A DNA stretch of 64,000 nt from Epinephelus fuscoguttatus (GCF_011397635.1 NC_064769.1:18369207-18433206), one strand, 5' to 3'. Shown: positions 1 to 13,503, counted from the first letter of the stretch. The notes: generated by a model from the letters alone, not told the origin. Made by a program: numbers and translations.

Positions 1-2708
1 GTTCCACGTAATTCTCCACTTGGTATGTTCCACAGGGAGAGTGGACACTTGAGGACAAATCAATGGCTGCTCTGGTTCAAGGTTAAGGTCTCTAGCATCA
101 GACTGTGGTGATAAATTATCAATGTGGACAACAGTGAAACTAAACATACAGAAGTTCATAAGCAAACTTGCAAGCAAATTAAAATATTTTCCAAGGCTTC
201 TGATGTGCAGAAAAACTACCATATGCACACAGAGAACAAAAGCCAAACAACAGCCTTTATATTTATTCTCTCTGGGCTTGTTAGAAGCTGTTTTCCCCAG
301 TGTATTTTACATGGAAACAGTGAAACTGACCCAAAGGTCATTAAACACATTTTATGATGAATTCCACTTTATTTGCATGCTCTCGTGTATCTGCTCACAC
401 ACAAACTCGTTCTCTCTCCAGCCAAATCCCTCTCATTTGAGGTGACCCGTTAACAGTCCACTGTCAGCTCAGCTTTACAGCCATCTTCAATACAGACGGG
501 CCTGCTAGCACACAGAGCAGAGACGGAGGGAGTTAAACCCCGCCGACCTATTGGAATGGGACAGGAGGAACCATTTTATCATGATGACAGACACAAAATA
601 GGGCAACACAAACCAGGTGACTAAGCAGGGCCTTTGCTCATTTCTCCACACGATAGACTGCTGTAGGCCCAGACGAAACTATGTGGAGCCAAAAATATGC
701 AAACCTTCGGAGAATAGAAACGTATGCATGCTAGCCCAGAGTTAAAATTTCATACTTTGAGCAAACAGAAAGCCAGATTGAATGCACACAACTATTCATT
801 ACTTGACAGGGATACAATGCTGCGCTAATCGTCGTGTTGAAAAGGTCTATGAAAATTAAGAAAGTCCAGACAAATGGGTTCTACTCAGAAACCTGTGTTT
901 CTTTGTGTGTGTGTGGGGAGAGGAGTGGGTGCTAATCCAGTCATTTTCAGATTTTAGCTAAACTACTCAATTTGACCCAGTGTGCTGGAATGAAAGCACA
1001 ACTTTTTATATTCCATTGTTTTATGAGTGTGCAGACTCGGGGAGCCAAACTCTTTCAGGAGGGAGAGAGAAAGCAGAAAAGAAAAGGGAGCGTGTGTACA
1101 TATGAGTGGGAGGTTTGCAATGCTACAGCGAGAAAGAGAAAGCTAGAACTTAAACTTCTTCCATTACTTTGGGTCTAATTTATCAGCTCAAAAGCACAAA
1201 AAGACGGCACCTTAATAAGAGGAGACAGACAGTAAACAGGGCAGAGAGTGTGTTTTTAAAGACTCTTAACCTTAAATGTCTTTGAGATGTTATCTAGACG
1301 CCTGGGGAAAGACCCCATTTGTCTGTATGCCCATTGGGGTAAAAACAGAAACAGATACATAGAAGGGTGACTCTGGCTTTGAGGCTCTCGGGCTGCAGCA
1401 GTGGAGCTGCTCGGGCTCTTCTTTGTGTCTAAGTGGATCCAGATGCAGCAAGCATAGCAGGCCTCCTCTTATAGCGCTATGAAGAGGAGCTTAACACAAC
1501 ACAAAGGGACAGGACAGCATACCAGTACTGTATGGCCTGGACTGGTGAGGAGGGAAAAGCAAACCAGACAATAATGTAAGTGGCCAGACGATGCATTAGT
1601 GGAAAGGATTTTATTCATTCCTGCTCAAATCAAATTTTTAAAATATTTTACAAAATATAGATCTCTAGATACAGGGACACCGTCAGCAAAATCAACCTCA
1701 TATAAGGCCTTTCTCAAGAGGAAGGCAAATGCCCTCAAATCATGCCCCCATTTTATCCTGTAATCTGCATGGGGAGGCTCTCTGACCGAGAGGGCCCATA
1801 AATGGCTGAAATTTTTACAAAAACTCAGAGCTGGCATCCTAGGTAGCAGGTTGTCTGCAGAGAAAACAACAGCTGTGTCTGGAGCTGGGGCTGCCTGCTC
1901 AGGCATGGAGAGGGGAACAGGGGGTGTTTTTTTCTGTATGTGAGTGTGTGTGGACCTGGGTGGCGAAGAAGTGCCACTCTGCATTCCTAACCCAAGTTGG
2001 AGGTTCTCGGCATGCGTGAGTATTGTGTGTATTGTATGTGTGTGTGGACAATGAAGGGATAACCAGCAAAAAGAAGAAAAGGAAGTGCTCATGCTCATGG
2101 TCTCACTGTTCTGACTGGAAGACAACAATGAATGCCCACATAACTAACATTACAACAAGCCAACCTAATTTTAAGCAATCTATCAGTATAGAAAATCTGA
2201 CTTAGTGACTGATACACAAGTGTCCAGCACACACAAGGACATTTCAGTAGATCATTTTCTTGTCAGAAACTGGGCTATCGCAAGCCCAGATTTCATAACA
2301 TATACTGTTGCAGACAGTGAAGTGAATCCAAATAACAAAAACCAGGGTGAGAGTCAAAGACTCACCAGGACTGTTTGTCCTAAACCGACATGCTTACACT
2401 TTCAATTGTTCTGTGCAAAACACTGTGTACCTTACGTACATGGAAAAAACTTTGGTTTAAGCTGTTGTCTCTGCCTTCGTGATTTCGTGGGAGTTTTTAA
2501 CCCTTCATATCAACTTCTTTACAAGCTGCTGAAATTTCTCAATTTTAGCATTTCATAAAAGCAATAAAATTCATTTTAAAGATTTCAAAATTTTCTGGCT
2601 TAAATGTAAGATATAACAACTGTGTCAGATATGGTGCACTGCCATTATGTTACATCAATGCAAGAACATATATGAGACAGACATAAGGAAAATGTACTTT
2701 AGATTTAA
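1..2708. other. Presumed abl1 first-intron DNA, no recognised gene
   Basis: No exon, RNA gene or clear transposon is recognised here. It lies downstream of abl1 exon 1b on the minus strand, so it is most likely intronic. I looked for the alternative exon 1a of abl1 and for exon 2 (start of the SH3 region) and saw neither. Open frames on both strands are short and have no recognisable protein similarity. Confidence 0.5.
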
Positions 2709-3299
2709 ATCTATAGTGCGTAACTTCTACATGTCCGTAAATGTCCGTTTCACGCAAGCCACTACTAGAGGAGATGACACAATGCTGATTAAGCCGATCG
2801 GCTCCTCTAACATCTCGCGGTATTTTTCAATATATATCATTTTTAGTTTCAAGTCGACTGGCGAGATTCCCGCGCTGGCGCACAGGAAATGCCGTGTTTT
2901 ACCTCACAACAAGAAGGGAAAGAAACCGACAGAGAAGGCAAACAAGGATTTGTACTGTCGTTGCTTTTCCTAGGTGGAGAGCCCTGAAGGAAGAAATTGG
3001 GCTGAGGGCAGACACGGATGTTGCCCTGCTGCTGTTGGATAAGTAAGTGACTTGGTTTATAATTATATTATGAGTTGTATGTGTTGCTGTTACATGTACT
3101 GGACCTAGTACTTTATTATATTCTTGGAAATGGTGATATGAACGTAATGTAATGTTAGCAGCCTGGTGTTCGCCACGTTGTGTAGCGTTGTGTACATGGT
3201 GTGAGGCAAGTGTTATTCTGTGTACATGGAAGTGCCGGCTCATTTGTTGTAATAACGCATTACCCGCTGGGGGGGTGACAGAAGTTACGTACTATAGCT
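2709..3299. mobile_element. TTAA-flanked MITE with CTATAGT(G/A)CGTAACTTCT ends
   Basis: The left end carries CTATAGTGCGTAACTTCT from 2711, and the right end carries its inverse, AGAAGTTACGTACTATAG, ending at 3297. TTAA occurs just outside both ends (2705-2708 and 3300-3303), as expected for piggyBac-type target duplication. The 590-base element has no transposase frame and is non-autonomous. The assignment to piggyBac is inferred from the TTAA alone. It carries an exon-like cassette, listed separately. Confidence 0.65.
2974..3042 (+). other. Exon-like 69-bp cassette inside the MITE
   Basis: A pyrimidine run ending in TTTTCCTAG precedes 2974, and GATAA followed by GTAAGT closes the segment at 3042. 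It therefore looks like an internal exon with a good acceptor and a near-consensus donor. In the frame starting at 2975 it is open and reads WRALKEEIGLRADTDVALLL before an LD, which has a helical, protein-like composition. The parent gene is not recognised. It may be a captured host exon or an exon of an ancestral transposase; the sequence does not decide. Confidence 0.35.
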
Positions 3300-3526
3300 T
3301 TAACTTATATGTGTACACCATGTTTTCATGAATGAAATTTATATACCCCACATATATAGCAAAAATATGTAGCTTATATATTCAAGTTTTTTACATGTAA
3401 AATTAGCTTTAAAAGGATGTGACATACATAGATCCCATTACCTACACATGGAAATATGTCATATATGCATATAATATGGTGGACATGTATGTTTGTATTA
3501 TTATGTATTTGTATATTAATCAAATC

Positions 3527-4168
3527 AAATCAACTTTACTGATCCTTTCCAGGAAATTGATTTGTTGCTGCAGCAATGCCACAACAACATGCAACCAAAA
3601 AGACAACACAATACTTATTCAATGCACCACAGAAAAAAATCACTAATACTAAAATACCAGGCATGGTAGTTTAAAGTAATTGATGATCAAATATCCACAA
3701 TACCACAGACATACCAGGTGATAAATAAATAAATAAATAAATAATTAGCCGGAATGAAGGACCTCCTGTAGCGCTCAGTCCTGCACCTTGGCGCCTTCAG
3801 CCTGTGGGAGAAGGTGCTCCGATTAATAACCCCCAGGGCATGACGGAGGTGTGAGGGGTTGGAGATGATTGCTCTCAATTTTTTGAGAGAGTGTTTCTCT
3901 CCAACCCGCTGCACTGTATCCAGCTCGGCTCCAGTGATGGAGCTGGCTTTCCTGATCATTTTGTCCAGTTTATTTTTGTCTGACATACGGGCACCATCTC
4001 CCCAGCACGCCACAGCGAAAAAAGGGTGCTGGCCATCACTGTATGGTAGACGGTGCACAACAGGGGTCGGCAGATGTTAGATCTAAGCCTTCTCAAAAAG
4101 TAAAGTCGGCTCTGACCCCTCTTGTGCACCGCCTCCATGTGACCACTCCAGTCCAGCCTGTCACATTT
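3527..4168 (-). mobile_element. 5'-truncated LINE fragment (L2/CR1/Rex-like), RT C-terminus
   Basis: On the minus strand two frames together encode the end of a non-LTR reverse transcriptase. One carries the run RGQSRLYFLRRLRS; the next carries FAVACWGDG, then NPSHLRHALG and STFSHRLKAPRCRTERYRRS. A frameshift near 4000 separates them, so the copy is dead. The 3' end lies at about 3527, where an ACTTTACTGATCC motif is followed by an AAATC-type simple tail. The second copy at 42.7-43.5 kb has the same domain order and an equivalent CTTTATTTAATCC end. Clade assignment is from memory of fish LINE proteins and is approximate. Confidence 0.75.
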
Positions 4169-6450
4169 GTACATATATGTTCTATGTATAAACAATCATA
4201 TATATGACATAAATGTCAAAAAATGGACCGCAAATGACTCGCGAACGTGTCAACTTTGCAAAAAACACACTTTATACTTGCCATACATTGAGTAAAAGTA
4301 AAGGACAGCTACTTGACAGAGACAGAAAACTACCTCAACCATATGGCCAAATGCAAGTTTGATGCTGAGTATATTAAATTGTGTGGACCGTAAATTAATG
4401 ACTTAGGAGAAATCTGGACCCCGTGGCTGCACCAGTTGGGAACCACTGATATATGGAATTCAATATATGTACATATATTACATTTCCGTAAGGGATAAAT
4501 GGCTGTTGTAAACTCAGCTCTGAGAGAACAGTCTACAATATGAGTGGAAAGTGCATCTGCAAATTTTCAAAATAAAGATTTGCCCTTCTGAAACTCAAAA
4601 AAAGAAATGTATGGTGCATAGTTTAAAATTTTATGGACTAACCAAGGACAGGTATCTTAGTGTACGAATCATTTCATGCACACCAACTACATTTGTTTTG
4701 TCACACTGCAGCTATCAACAGGCTGCAGCTTGAAAGCAAACACAGGGTGGCTAAATATCAACCGTCCTTAACATAATATGAAGAGGCCAACCCTGTCGTA
4801 CATGACGGAAATAGCTGAGGATAGCAGTTAACTATTAAAAAATGAACAACACAGACCCAAGTAACTATATAGCTTAAAACAATGTGCTTATACTCTAAAC
4901 CTCTACCCTATGAAAGCTGATACACTGTTACTAATGCTTGCTGCTTATGTTCTGTTCACTTATAATTCAATTTAGCCCATTGCTCATTTTTGCTATTGTT
5001 GTCCATGTCTATAAAATGCTCTGTGAAATGTAAAATCCACTCAATAAAAACCTTGAACGAGACCAAGACTAAGAAACAGAGACGACAGGAAGGAGAGAGC
5101 GACAAAAAGAGGAAGGGAGAAAAAGAAAAGAAAGAAAGGAAAGGGGGAATGAAGGGAGGGAGGGGGATTGCACCAGTTATTTGAGGGAGGAATGCACAAG
5201 AGGTCACATTCTTCACTCCACTGCTGCGGCTTGCCCTGTGTTCAACTCCCTCTCTCCCTCCATTTTTCCCTGTGTAAAATAGGCGATATTACTCAACACA
5301 CCTCTGGTGCAACAGATTACACACAAGTGATTCACTAGAAAACAGAGCGGACCGGCTCAAGAGGCAGAGGATGAAGAAGAGGCTGTAAGCCAGAAATCTA
5401 TTGATATGTTCATACTCGTGATCAGATAAGTTACTACATAATAGGCCTTGTTCATGAACAGCATTTTGACATTGCACAGTAGAGAGGACACAGGTGTGAT
5501 TAATAAAATTAACAACAGCTGAATTCCATTTAGCTGTTTCAGTTTCAGGGTCTTGGTAATGTGCACACTGGCTCACTGTCACAGCTAACTGGGACGTTTG
5601 GATAAAACAGGGCCTTTGTTGTTGGTAACACCTGTGCTTTACCTACTATGGCAAACCAAAATGTCTCCTGTGGACTATGCTATTAACAGCAGGAACAAGA
5701 ATTATCTTTTATCAATGTAAAATACTGCAGACAGACACCTTGTATACAGGCATCTTTCCATTCCAGTCCTAGCCTACAATGTTCTGAAAACCTAGCACAA
5801 TTCAACAGAAATACGGGTGATGTTAAATCTCCTCATCTCAGACTGTGAGATCTGACTAAACCTAAATTGTCATTAATCCAGGTCTTAAATCATCATTACT
5901 GTGCCTCCTACTGTAAACCACTCCTGTGTAGACAAGACTGTAATTAGACAAAGTAGATTAATCTGGTTCTGGTTTGCTGTGGGAAATGCGTGGTCATATG
6001 TGTCTTTGAGGTGAACTGACTCGACTCTATCATTCAGACTTGTACTACTACAGAGCTGGACGTGACAAAATATTTGCCTTGCTTTGTCTGACTTTTTTGC
6101 ACCAGCATATTAATATCCCGAATTCAGGCCTTGTGGATCTCAATTACAAGAGTGAAAAATAGGGAACTTGCCAGGCACAGACGACCTTGATTGATAAACA
6201 CAGCTGTTTTGACTAGTCATCAGCTGGGGTGGTCATAAAGTGGAGTCCTTTCCAGGTGGTCAAAACTTGATGAGAGGGGAAAACACTTACTAATTAACAG
6301 GGTGTCACCCGGCAAGGGACAAATGCGTCTCTCTCTCACACACTCACACTCTTTTTCTGACACATTTAGACATCATTGCTAAATTTTGCAGGAAAACTAG
6401 TCAACTTATCAACCAAACTACACCTGGCAACAGTATCATCGCACAAAGAG
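4169..6450. other. Non-coding stretch, presumed abl1 intron
   Basis: No gene is recognised. A purine-rich strand segment runs from about 5065 to 5165. The motif AGTTGGGAACCACTG at about 4435-4450 resembles the 3' terminus of hAT-type transposons, but no matching left end was found. The rest is AT-rich DNA without visible structure. Confidence 0.4.
5065..5165 (+). repeat. Purine-rich (GA/GGAA) low-complexity tract
   Basis: About 100 bases are almost entirely A and G on the plus strand, with only a few interruptions. Such tracts can form triplex DNA and are often length-variable. It encodes only low-complexity lysine/glutamate shadow frames. Confidence 0.7.
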
Positions 6451-6454
6451 AAGC

Positions 6455-6921
6455 TTACATCTACTTCTAGCTCACTCGCACTTCTGAGCTAGCTAACATT
6501 ACAGCTCAGCCAAGAGAATGCCATTAATGTTTACATCTTGTGCTGTCATAAGCCCTAGCTTCTCCTTCATGAGTAGATGCACACTTTCTTTGATGTGATG
6601 CAGTTGGCAGGTGTAGTTTGGTAGAAAGAAATCAGTTTCTCCATGAAAATGCGCACAACAAGGTCTGTGGATTATCTTTAGTAACTGGGTCATGATTCCT
6701 GGAAAGAGACATTGCTGTTGAGTTTTTCAGATGTATTTTTAGCGCTTTGAGCACCACAAGCCAAGTGCCATCTAGTTCCATTATATTCAAGAGAAGGCAG
6801 ACATCTCTATGGCTGATATCTCCAACACTCTGCAGCGCACACTAAAACAATCTAGATTAATAATCTGCACTACAGGTGAGAGGAAAAATATGTGGTTTTG
6901 ATTTTGAGGAGAACTGTCTCT
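6455..6921 (-). mobile_element. Half copy of TTAA-flanked foldback MITE (copy 1)
   Basis: This matches the right half of the complete copy at 15551-16340. It shares the block with GAGTGCCATCTAG-like sequence, the AGAAGGCAGACATCTCTA block and the terminal AACTGTCTCT followed by TTAA at 6922-6925. The left half is missing. No coding capacity. Confidence 0.7.
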
Positions 6922-9409
6922 TTAAGTAGTAAACAAATTAGGTAAGGGATGAGTCCTTTTACTTGCACAGGGTCTGTGTGTGCGTGTGTGTCTGAGAGTG
7001 TCTGAGAGTGTGTGCCCATTAGACTGGAGACATGGCCAGCCACGGCGAAGGACAAGCCACCAGGGGCCTAACAGCTGGCCTGAATGAGCATTACTACGAG
7101 GCGCCTGCTGCGTGGGTATGTACGTGGGTGTGCACGCATGCACCCGCACTCACACATACACAGACACAGACCCCCTCCTCCTGTCCTCAGAACCCACAGG
7201 GATCATGGGAGGAGATTTGGTGTATAGACTGTATGGATTCCTTGAGTTCCAGCCAAGAAAGAGCCAGACAGGCTAAAAGAGAAATGGATTCACTTACTGC
7301 GTAAATGCCGAATGCAGCTGCTGCAGGAAAAACACACACACACAGAAGTCAAATGATGTCACTGAAAGGCTACATGAGAAGGGGAGGAGTTAGACTGTCT
7401 AACTTTGGCCCAAATTACAATTTTTAGAAGTACATCAACTGAAATCACTTAAAAATTAAAGCCTCTTCATATGTAATTATTCACGATCAAGAAACATTAG
7501 CCTGCTGCACAAGATGAGCTAGATATTAACATGACATTGTATATCGCTGTTGTGTTTACAAGGCTGGCCTCAAATATGTATTTAAATGCTGCCATAATCT
7601 TCTTAGCTAGTGGTAAGTGTGATTATTAGATAGAGAGAGAGATAGCAGATAGTGAGAGGAGAAAGATGGGGTGCTAACACGCAACAAGGATGCCTAGCCA
7701 AACTTGAACCGGGAATGTTGTGGGGCATGGACGGCAAATAAAGACCATGAACAAGCGGGGTGTCATCTTCCTTCAGCCGCACATTATAATGTGCCTTGAA
7801 CATACTTAAAGCTTTACCAGTCTAGCCTTCAGGCGTCAAACAGGGAAGAATTGTGGGGTGAAGCCTGTGAGTAAAAAGAGAAGCCCTGTAGTGCCCATAC
7901 TGAAACCCATCCAAGCAAGAAGCAACATGCCAGAGGTCTACATTTTCTGTAACCTAACTCGTCTGGCTGCTGACCACAGGTTGGCACTGTTCTCCGTTTG
8001 TTGTCTACAAATGCAAGTTGGCTGTAGTCACAATTTCAAACAATGAGGGCAATCAGTAGCCAATCACATGCCAAAACCACTGTCTGTTAAATCCTTACAC
8101 TGTTTCCAGCTGTTGTTGTTTTCCTGTGGTCCCGCAGTTTTGTGGGGATTTACAACTAATAGGTTAAGCTTCATACAGAGGTGCATTTTAATGAAATGCA
8201 AATGACTGAATAAACAGAGGAATAAACAGAAACTGCTCTCTTGAAATTTCATAATGATGTAGTACCTTGCTGCATAGTTTGCATTAAAAGGTGCACTGCG
8301 TTCCATCAGTGGTGAACTTGGTCAAAGACAGCCTCCCTCTTTCATTACTCTTTCATTACTAACCACCTTCTTGAAAAGGTCAGTGTTATGATATCTGTGC
8401 ATATCCAAAAACCTGTTGATATCCAAGTATTTCCCAGTGTTTAAAAGAAGGTGTGTTTCTCCTTCTGATCACAAAATGTGGGCTTATCTATTAGGTGTGC
8501 ATCTCTAACCTGTTGGCGAGCTGGTTTGTGTACAATGCATCCATGAGGACCAACAGAGCTGACTAGTATCAGGCAAGATGCACTGTGTTGCAAACTGTGG
8601 TAAAAAAAAAAACAAAAAAACCCCCCAGCTGAGACATATTCTGAATGCTCTGTGCACATGTTGTTGAATGCTCCTAAAACTCACCTGCATATCCCAGATA
8701 TCTTAATTAGAAAATACTGCATTGGGAATAAGGTCTTATTTGGAATACCCAAATGGAGTATGCTGTGAACATGGCCCGTATCAAATTTCTAATATGGTCA
8801 TATTAGAAATAAAAGTGGAACATTAGTGTGCATGTAAACGTAGTTAATGTCTTCTCTAGCAAAGCCTGACCGCACACACAGAAATGGCACAAAAACAATA
8901 CTGTGATATGGCTCTTTGTGGGTTTTAAACTTTCACTGGATCTAACAGCTTATATTTTAATAACTCAATGTCTAATTTTCAATGTGTGCATCACATTAAA
9001 AGCCTTTTACTGCTTTACTGGTGAAATGCATTTTACAAGAAGCAGCAACAGTGCTAGCAGCTGCATTAGTAACATGGCAAATAAGAGCTGATTAAACCTG
9101 CTGTTGGATTAAAGTCTTCTCTTGGGAGAAGAAATCTTAATGTGTTTTTGTTGTGGGACTGCATCTCTGGAACATTGTTATCTCCGAACACTTAACGGAA
9201 AACACCCACAAAAATAACACTGAATAAATAAGCTCTGATTATACCATGCTATCACGTTCTCTATGATAAACTATAGATTAGGTGAAAGCAAAGGGGCTTA
9301 ATGAGGACACATATACTTATAAGAAGTATTCTTTTGGAATGGAAATGGTATCTAGGTCACAATTGATATGTACCCCATTACAACACACTAACCCCATAAA
9401 CAAATGTAA

Positions 9410-9422
9410 CCACCAGGGGGCA
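9410..9422 (+). promoter_or_regulatory. CTCF-core-like motif CCACCAGGGGGCA
   Basis: The 13 bases match the well-known vertebrate CTCF core CCASYAGRKGGCA. It lies in the presumed first intron of abl1. Occupancy cannot be judged from sequence. Confidence 0.45.
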
Positions 9423-11593
9423 AGTATCCCTTTAACAACAAATGTGGGCACAGGAATTGCTGGGCTACCTCAAAATCAGACAACATTGTTGTGATCCTCT
9501 TTCCTTTGAACCCTCCAACCTCCAAATCCCACTCTGCTTTCCTCTTTCCTCAGTCAGCCCTTTTCAGGGAATGGCAGGAAAACATATGAGAGGCATCAGT
9601 CCTTCGTTGAATACTTTTACACAGCAAGTCCACTTCCTGCATACTAAAATTAAGGGAGGAAGGAGGGAGGCGAAGATTTGACGGAACAAATTTCACTTTA
9701 GTGAGTGTAATAACAGAATCTCTGACTAAAGCAAAGCTTATTCTGACACTGATCAGGGTTAGACCATCTTTGTTGCAATTATTTTATTTCAGTTTAATTA
9801 CTTTTCAACTTTCATAGCCAAAATTAGCACTGGTGTGGCAGGGACAACGTGCAGTCGAACGTGTACAGATACAGTAATAATGGGTGACAAAGGAGAAGTA
9901 AGTGTCTGATCATCAGCAATGACCGCAGCTGAACACACGTTGTCAAACCAAGATCTATTTTTGTATCTACAAGTAAACATTATACACAAGAGACATTTAG
10001 ACTACAAAGCAGCGATCAAGTACGCTCTTCTGCTGTGCTCAGACCTGTTTCTTAAACAGGCCTGGTAACCTACTGCAGCTTGTAATCTAGTCCATGATTC
10101 ATCGACTTTCATGGTCAACTTGGGGAGATACTCAGTTATCTAAACCACACACAGAGAAAAAAAAAACCTGGAAATACAGTGTAAGTTTTGGTTCCAGAAA
10201 TTTACTACCCTGCACGATCCCTAAGATCTGTGCTAGCTAGCCAGTGAGATCATACCTCCCCACTGTACAGTACACAGAGATGCCAAGAACAGAGACAGGT
10301 CTTTGCTTGCCCTTCACTGCCTCCGTCTCTCTCACAGGCAGCTGCATGCAGAGGTCTCAACCTGCCTGCTGAGAAGCAGCATGGCGCTGGCTAGCCGAGT
10401 GTTAACTAGCTGGGGCTCACCAGGAAGAAGAAAAAAAAAAACACATGGATGTAAAATCATGTGTTGATATTGCTCTCATCTTGCACTATGACTCACATCC
10501 CCTCTCGCAGTCTAACCTGCTCATCACAGGAGGAAAAGGGGCAGAGAGGGAAAACAAGTCACTGACCCTTTGCCAAATTCAATCCATTTACCGGCAAAGG
10601 CTTTCATTCTGTTTTTCTGACCTTCCCTGTCCTGTCCCCCTCTGTGTTATGCAAGACTTAGAGAGTCAGTGGAAAGTATTCCTGCCAAGGCATTCACAGC
10701 CCTACAGACACATTTGGTAAACTTATCAGTAAGCTGGATGCATGGCATGCATCCGGTTCAATGGCAAGTGATCATTTTAAAACGTCAAAACAGTTTAGCT
10801 CGATCTCTCAACTGATGCATTTGTTTTACTGAACTGGTGGCAATTTTATATGAGAAACTGTCCTGCACTGATTAATATATATTCTGTTTACCTCCCAATA
10901 CTTTTTCCACTTATGACTGGAGGTAGCAATGTTAAAACTCACCCCTAGATCTTGTCATTTTATTGCCTTCACCTCCCTCTGAGTCAAAATCAAAGCTGAG
11001 GCAGTTCATTAAAAGACCAAGCCAAACAAAAACATCTATTAGGTTTTTTGTTTTGATTTATGATAGAGATTAGTACAAACCTCCCTGCACCTTGGTTATA
11101 CTCTGTTGTGCTGTTCTTGGCAATATATTAAGACATAAACCACCATGAAGGCACTTTCATAAGCCAAAACTAGTAAATAACAAACCATTGACTCTAAAAA
11201 CAAAAGTGAAGTAACCAATGATGTCACCACTGCTTCTATGGGTCATGATTGAAGCTACATAAGACTGCTTTCTGCCATGCTTCCTGCTTACTGCCATGCT
11301 TGTTTTAAAGATTGTCACTTGATGTGGCATTAAAAAGAACAAAAGCCTCTAACCAGGAAGGTAAACAAGGAAACAGATGCACTGCTTTATAGGGTCACAG
11401 ACTGAAAAATACAAAAGCCAGAAAAGAAACATCACCAGGTAAAACAAGTGTGATACAGTGGATGCTGGGTCATTGCTTTGCAAAGCATGGTGAGGCCCTG
11501 TGCCAGCAGCAGGCTAGGCCTCCCCAGAGGCAGAAGAGGCTCCCTGAGGAGTGCAGCATGGGTGGGATTAGCTCATTCAGACAGGGCCATATT

Positions 11594-11628
11594 GCAGGTC
11601 TATCTGTGGCTGCCACAGATAGACCTGC
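11594..11628. repeat. Perfect 16-bp inverted repeat with 3-nt loop
   Basis: The arm GCAGGTCTATCTGTGG and its exact complement are separated by CTG. It is a potential cruciform or hairpin. There is no associated reading frame or terminator context. Confidence 0.8.
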
Positions 11629-13503
11629 CATGTCTGTCCAAAATTATCCATTAACAATTATAGGTATCCTTTTCTCTGGCAGCCATGTTAACTAAAGATG
11701 CACTGTGGGATCATTTGAATACATAGGGCAAATAGTTCTTACTAGAGATTCACCAGCTTATTTGCTGCTTTTCTGTGTCTTATACAATAGTAAACAGACT
11801 ATCCTCTTATTTGGGATGTTGGTCAGTCAAAAAAGTCAAGATATCGTCTTGACTCTAGTAACTATTTATGGAAAATTTTGACTATCCACTGACATTTCAT
11901 TAACAAGACAACAAACTGATTTACTTACAAAACAATCTACAGATGAATCGATAATGCAAGTACCCGGTAATTGTTAGCTGCAGCCTAATTTCAGACACAA
12001 CCTGTATGTTCGCTGCCACATCCAGAATATCTTACAGCATTCTGTAGCACACACTCCACACCATCCTGTACAATCACAGGGGGAGGAACAACTGTTGAGC
12101 TCTGCCACATTACACATTACATTACCCATACATCTTTAAAAATGGAGTGTATTAACATAATGTTATATTAGTCCATCTATAATGCTTCAATCTATAATAT
12201 TGCCTTGTATCGTCAGTGGAATTTTTGAAATAAACTTCTAAAATTGCACTCTCAGTGTAAATGAAACAGATAATAGAAGCTCTGAACATACAAACAAAAA
12301 GCTTTTTCAAACTTTTTAAAATATATTTGGTGGCAAGAGCATGCCACTCTCTTATCATGGTAAAAGTCCCAGTAAACATACACTATATTAATAAATGTTA
12401 CGATAGCTGCATCAGCAGCTAGATACTGCCAGGTGAAAACTGTAAATGTACTCACAAGTCAATGGGGGAAAAAATCCAACACAGAAGTTACTTCTGTTAA
12501 CATTTACTGTTATAACAGCAAATATAAATCAAAGGCAGATAGTATTCATATCAACATCCTATCTTTTTTTTTAAATAACAGGCTTTACAAAAGTATAGAG
12601 TTGGGGTTTAGTTACTTTGAACTGGTGCCAGAGATTAGTAAGTCAATCAGTATGTCAGTGTGTTCAAAACATTTGAAACAATGTGACAATGGATGTACCA
12701 GTGTAGGACGCTGATATAGAGTGTGTATGGCCCTCACTGCACCGTCACATTGAGTGTAACTCATTTGTATATCATTTTACTATGCCAGAGATACCAAGTG
12801 ACCCAATTTAGCACTATAACAGGTTGCAGTTTACGGTTCATTACATGCTTGATTAAAGGCCGCCTTGCCAGCAGCAGTAAGTCGTGTGTTGTTGTGCAGC
12901 ATTACAAAATGAAGCACACTCAGACAGCCAATCACACAGCTAATGGTACAGATTCATTATACCATCTCTAGGCTCACTCTGTGTCAAATTTTATGGCAGA
13001 ACATTGTTTTATGAGCTGCTTGAATTATTAATGCGTGGTATGTTTAATTGTAAGCTGTTAAAATGTATTATTGCATGCTGTGAAATGAACAGCACTTTCA
13101 CTCCTTCAGGTTATGCAAGTCTTATATTCATCTGGCAAGCTGCATTCTCGATGATGCAACCTCAGTAGCATTGAGGCTATATGTAAACTGTTGCCATTTC
13201 TAATTACACATCCTAAGATGTTCTACATCTTGGACTCTGGTGTTTTCACAAGAGTGAATAACATTCACTTTGTTCCCTATACATTCTGTGGTCAAGCCAG
13301 TGTACTTGTTTTCGCTATGTAATTTGCATTGTTGAAAAGTAATGCTGCACACAGACTAGAACAGGGTGTCTCAACATTTGATCATTGGCATGTGGGGGCA
13401 CATGATGCTTGAAACAAACAATTTATAGCATTAAACAAACTGTTAACATTTTGATGAATTTGCAGTTGATGAAAAGTAACCTTAGAGGAAATATTTTTCT
13501 TAC

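Larger units (their letters stand above)
6926..13503. other. Presumed abl1 intron, no recognised exon
   Basis: 6.6 kb without a recognisable gene. Visible items are a CTCF-core-like motif at 9410-9422, a perfect inverted repeat at 11594-11628 and ordinary AT-rich sequence. abl1 exon 1a would be expected somewhere downstream of exon 1b on the minus strand, but I could not identify it here. Confidence 0.45.

Noticed and set aside
1381..1460. Minus-strand segment reading TKKSPSSSTAAARE, reminiscent of abl1 exon 1a (SKKGLSSSSS)
   Set aside because: An in-frame stop lies directly upstream, the MLEICLKLVGC start is absent and there is no donor in the right place. The resemblance is superficial.
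1625..2128. 167-codon open frame on the minus strand
   Set aside because: No recognised protein similarity, low-complexity His/Thr segments from TG-rich DNA, and no splice context. Treated as chance.
2205..2558. 117-codon plus-strand frame with several Cys and His
   Set aside because: The Cys/His spacing fits no finger family and the flanks show no splice sites.
3687..4195. Overlapping minus-strand frames as two small genes
   Set aside because: Both are pieces of one frameshifted LINE reverse transcriptase.
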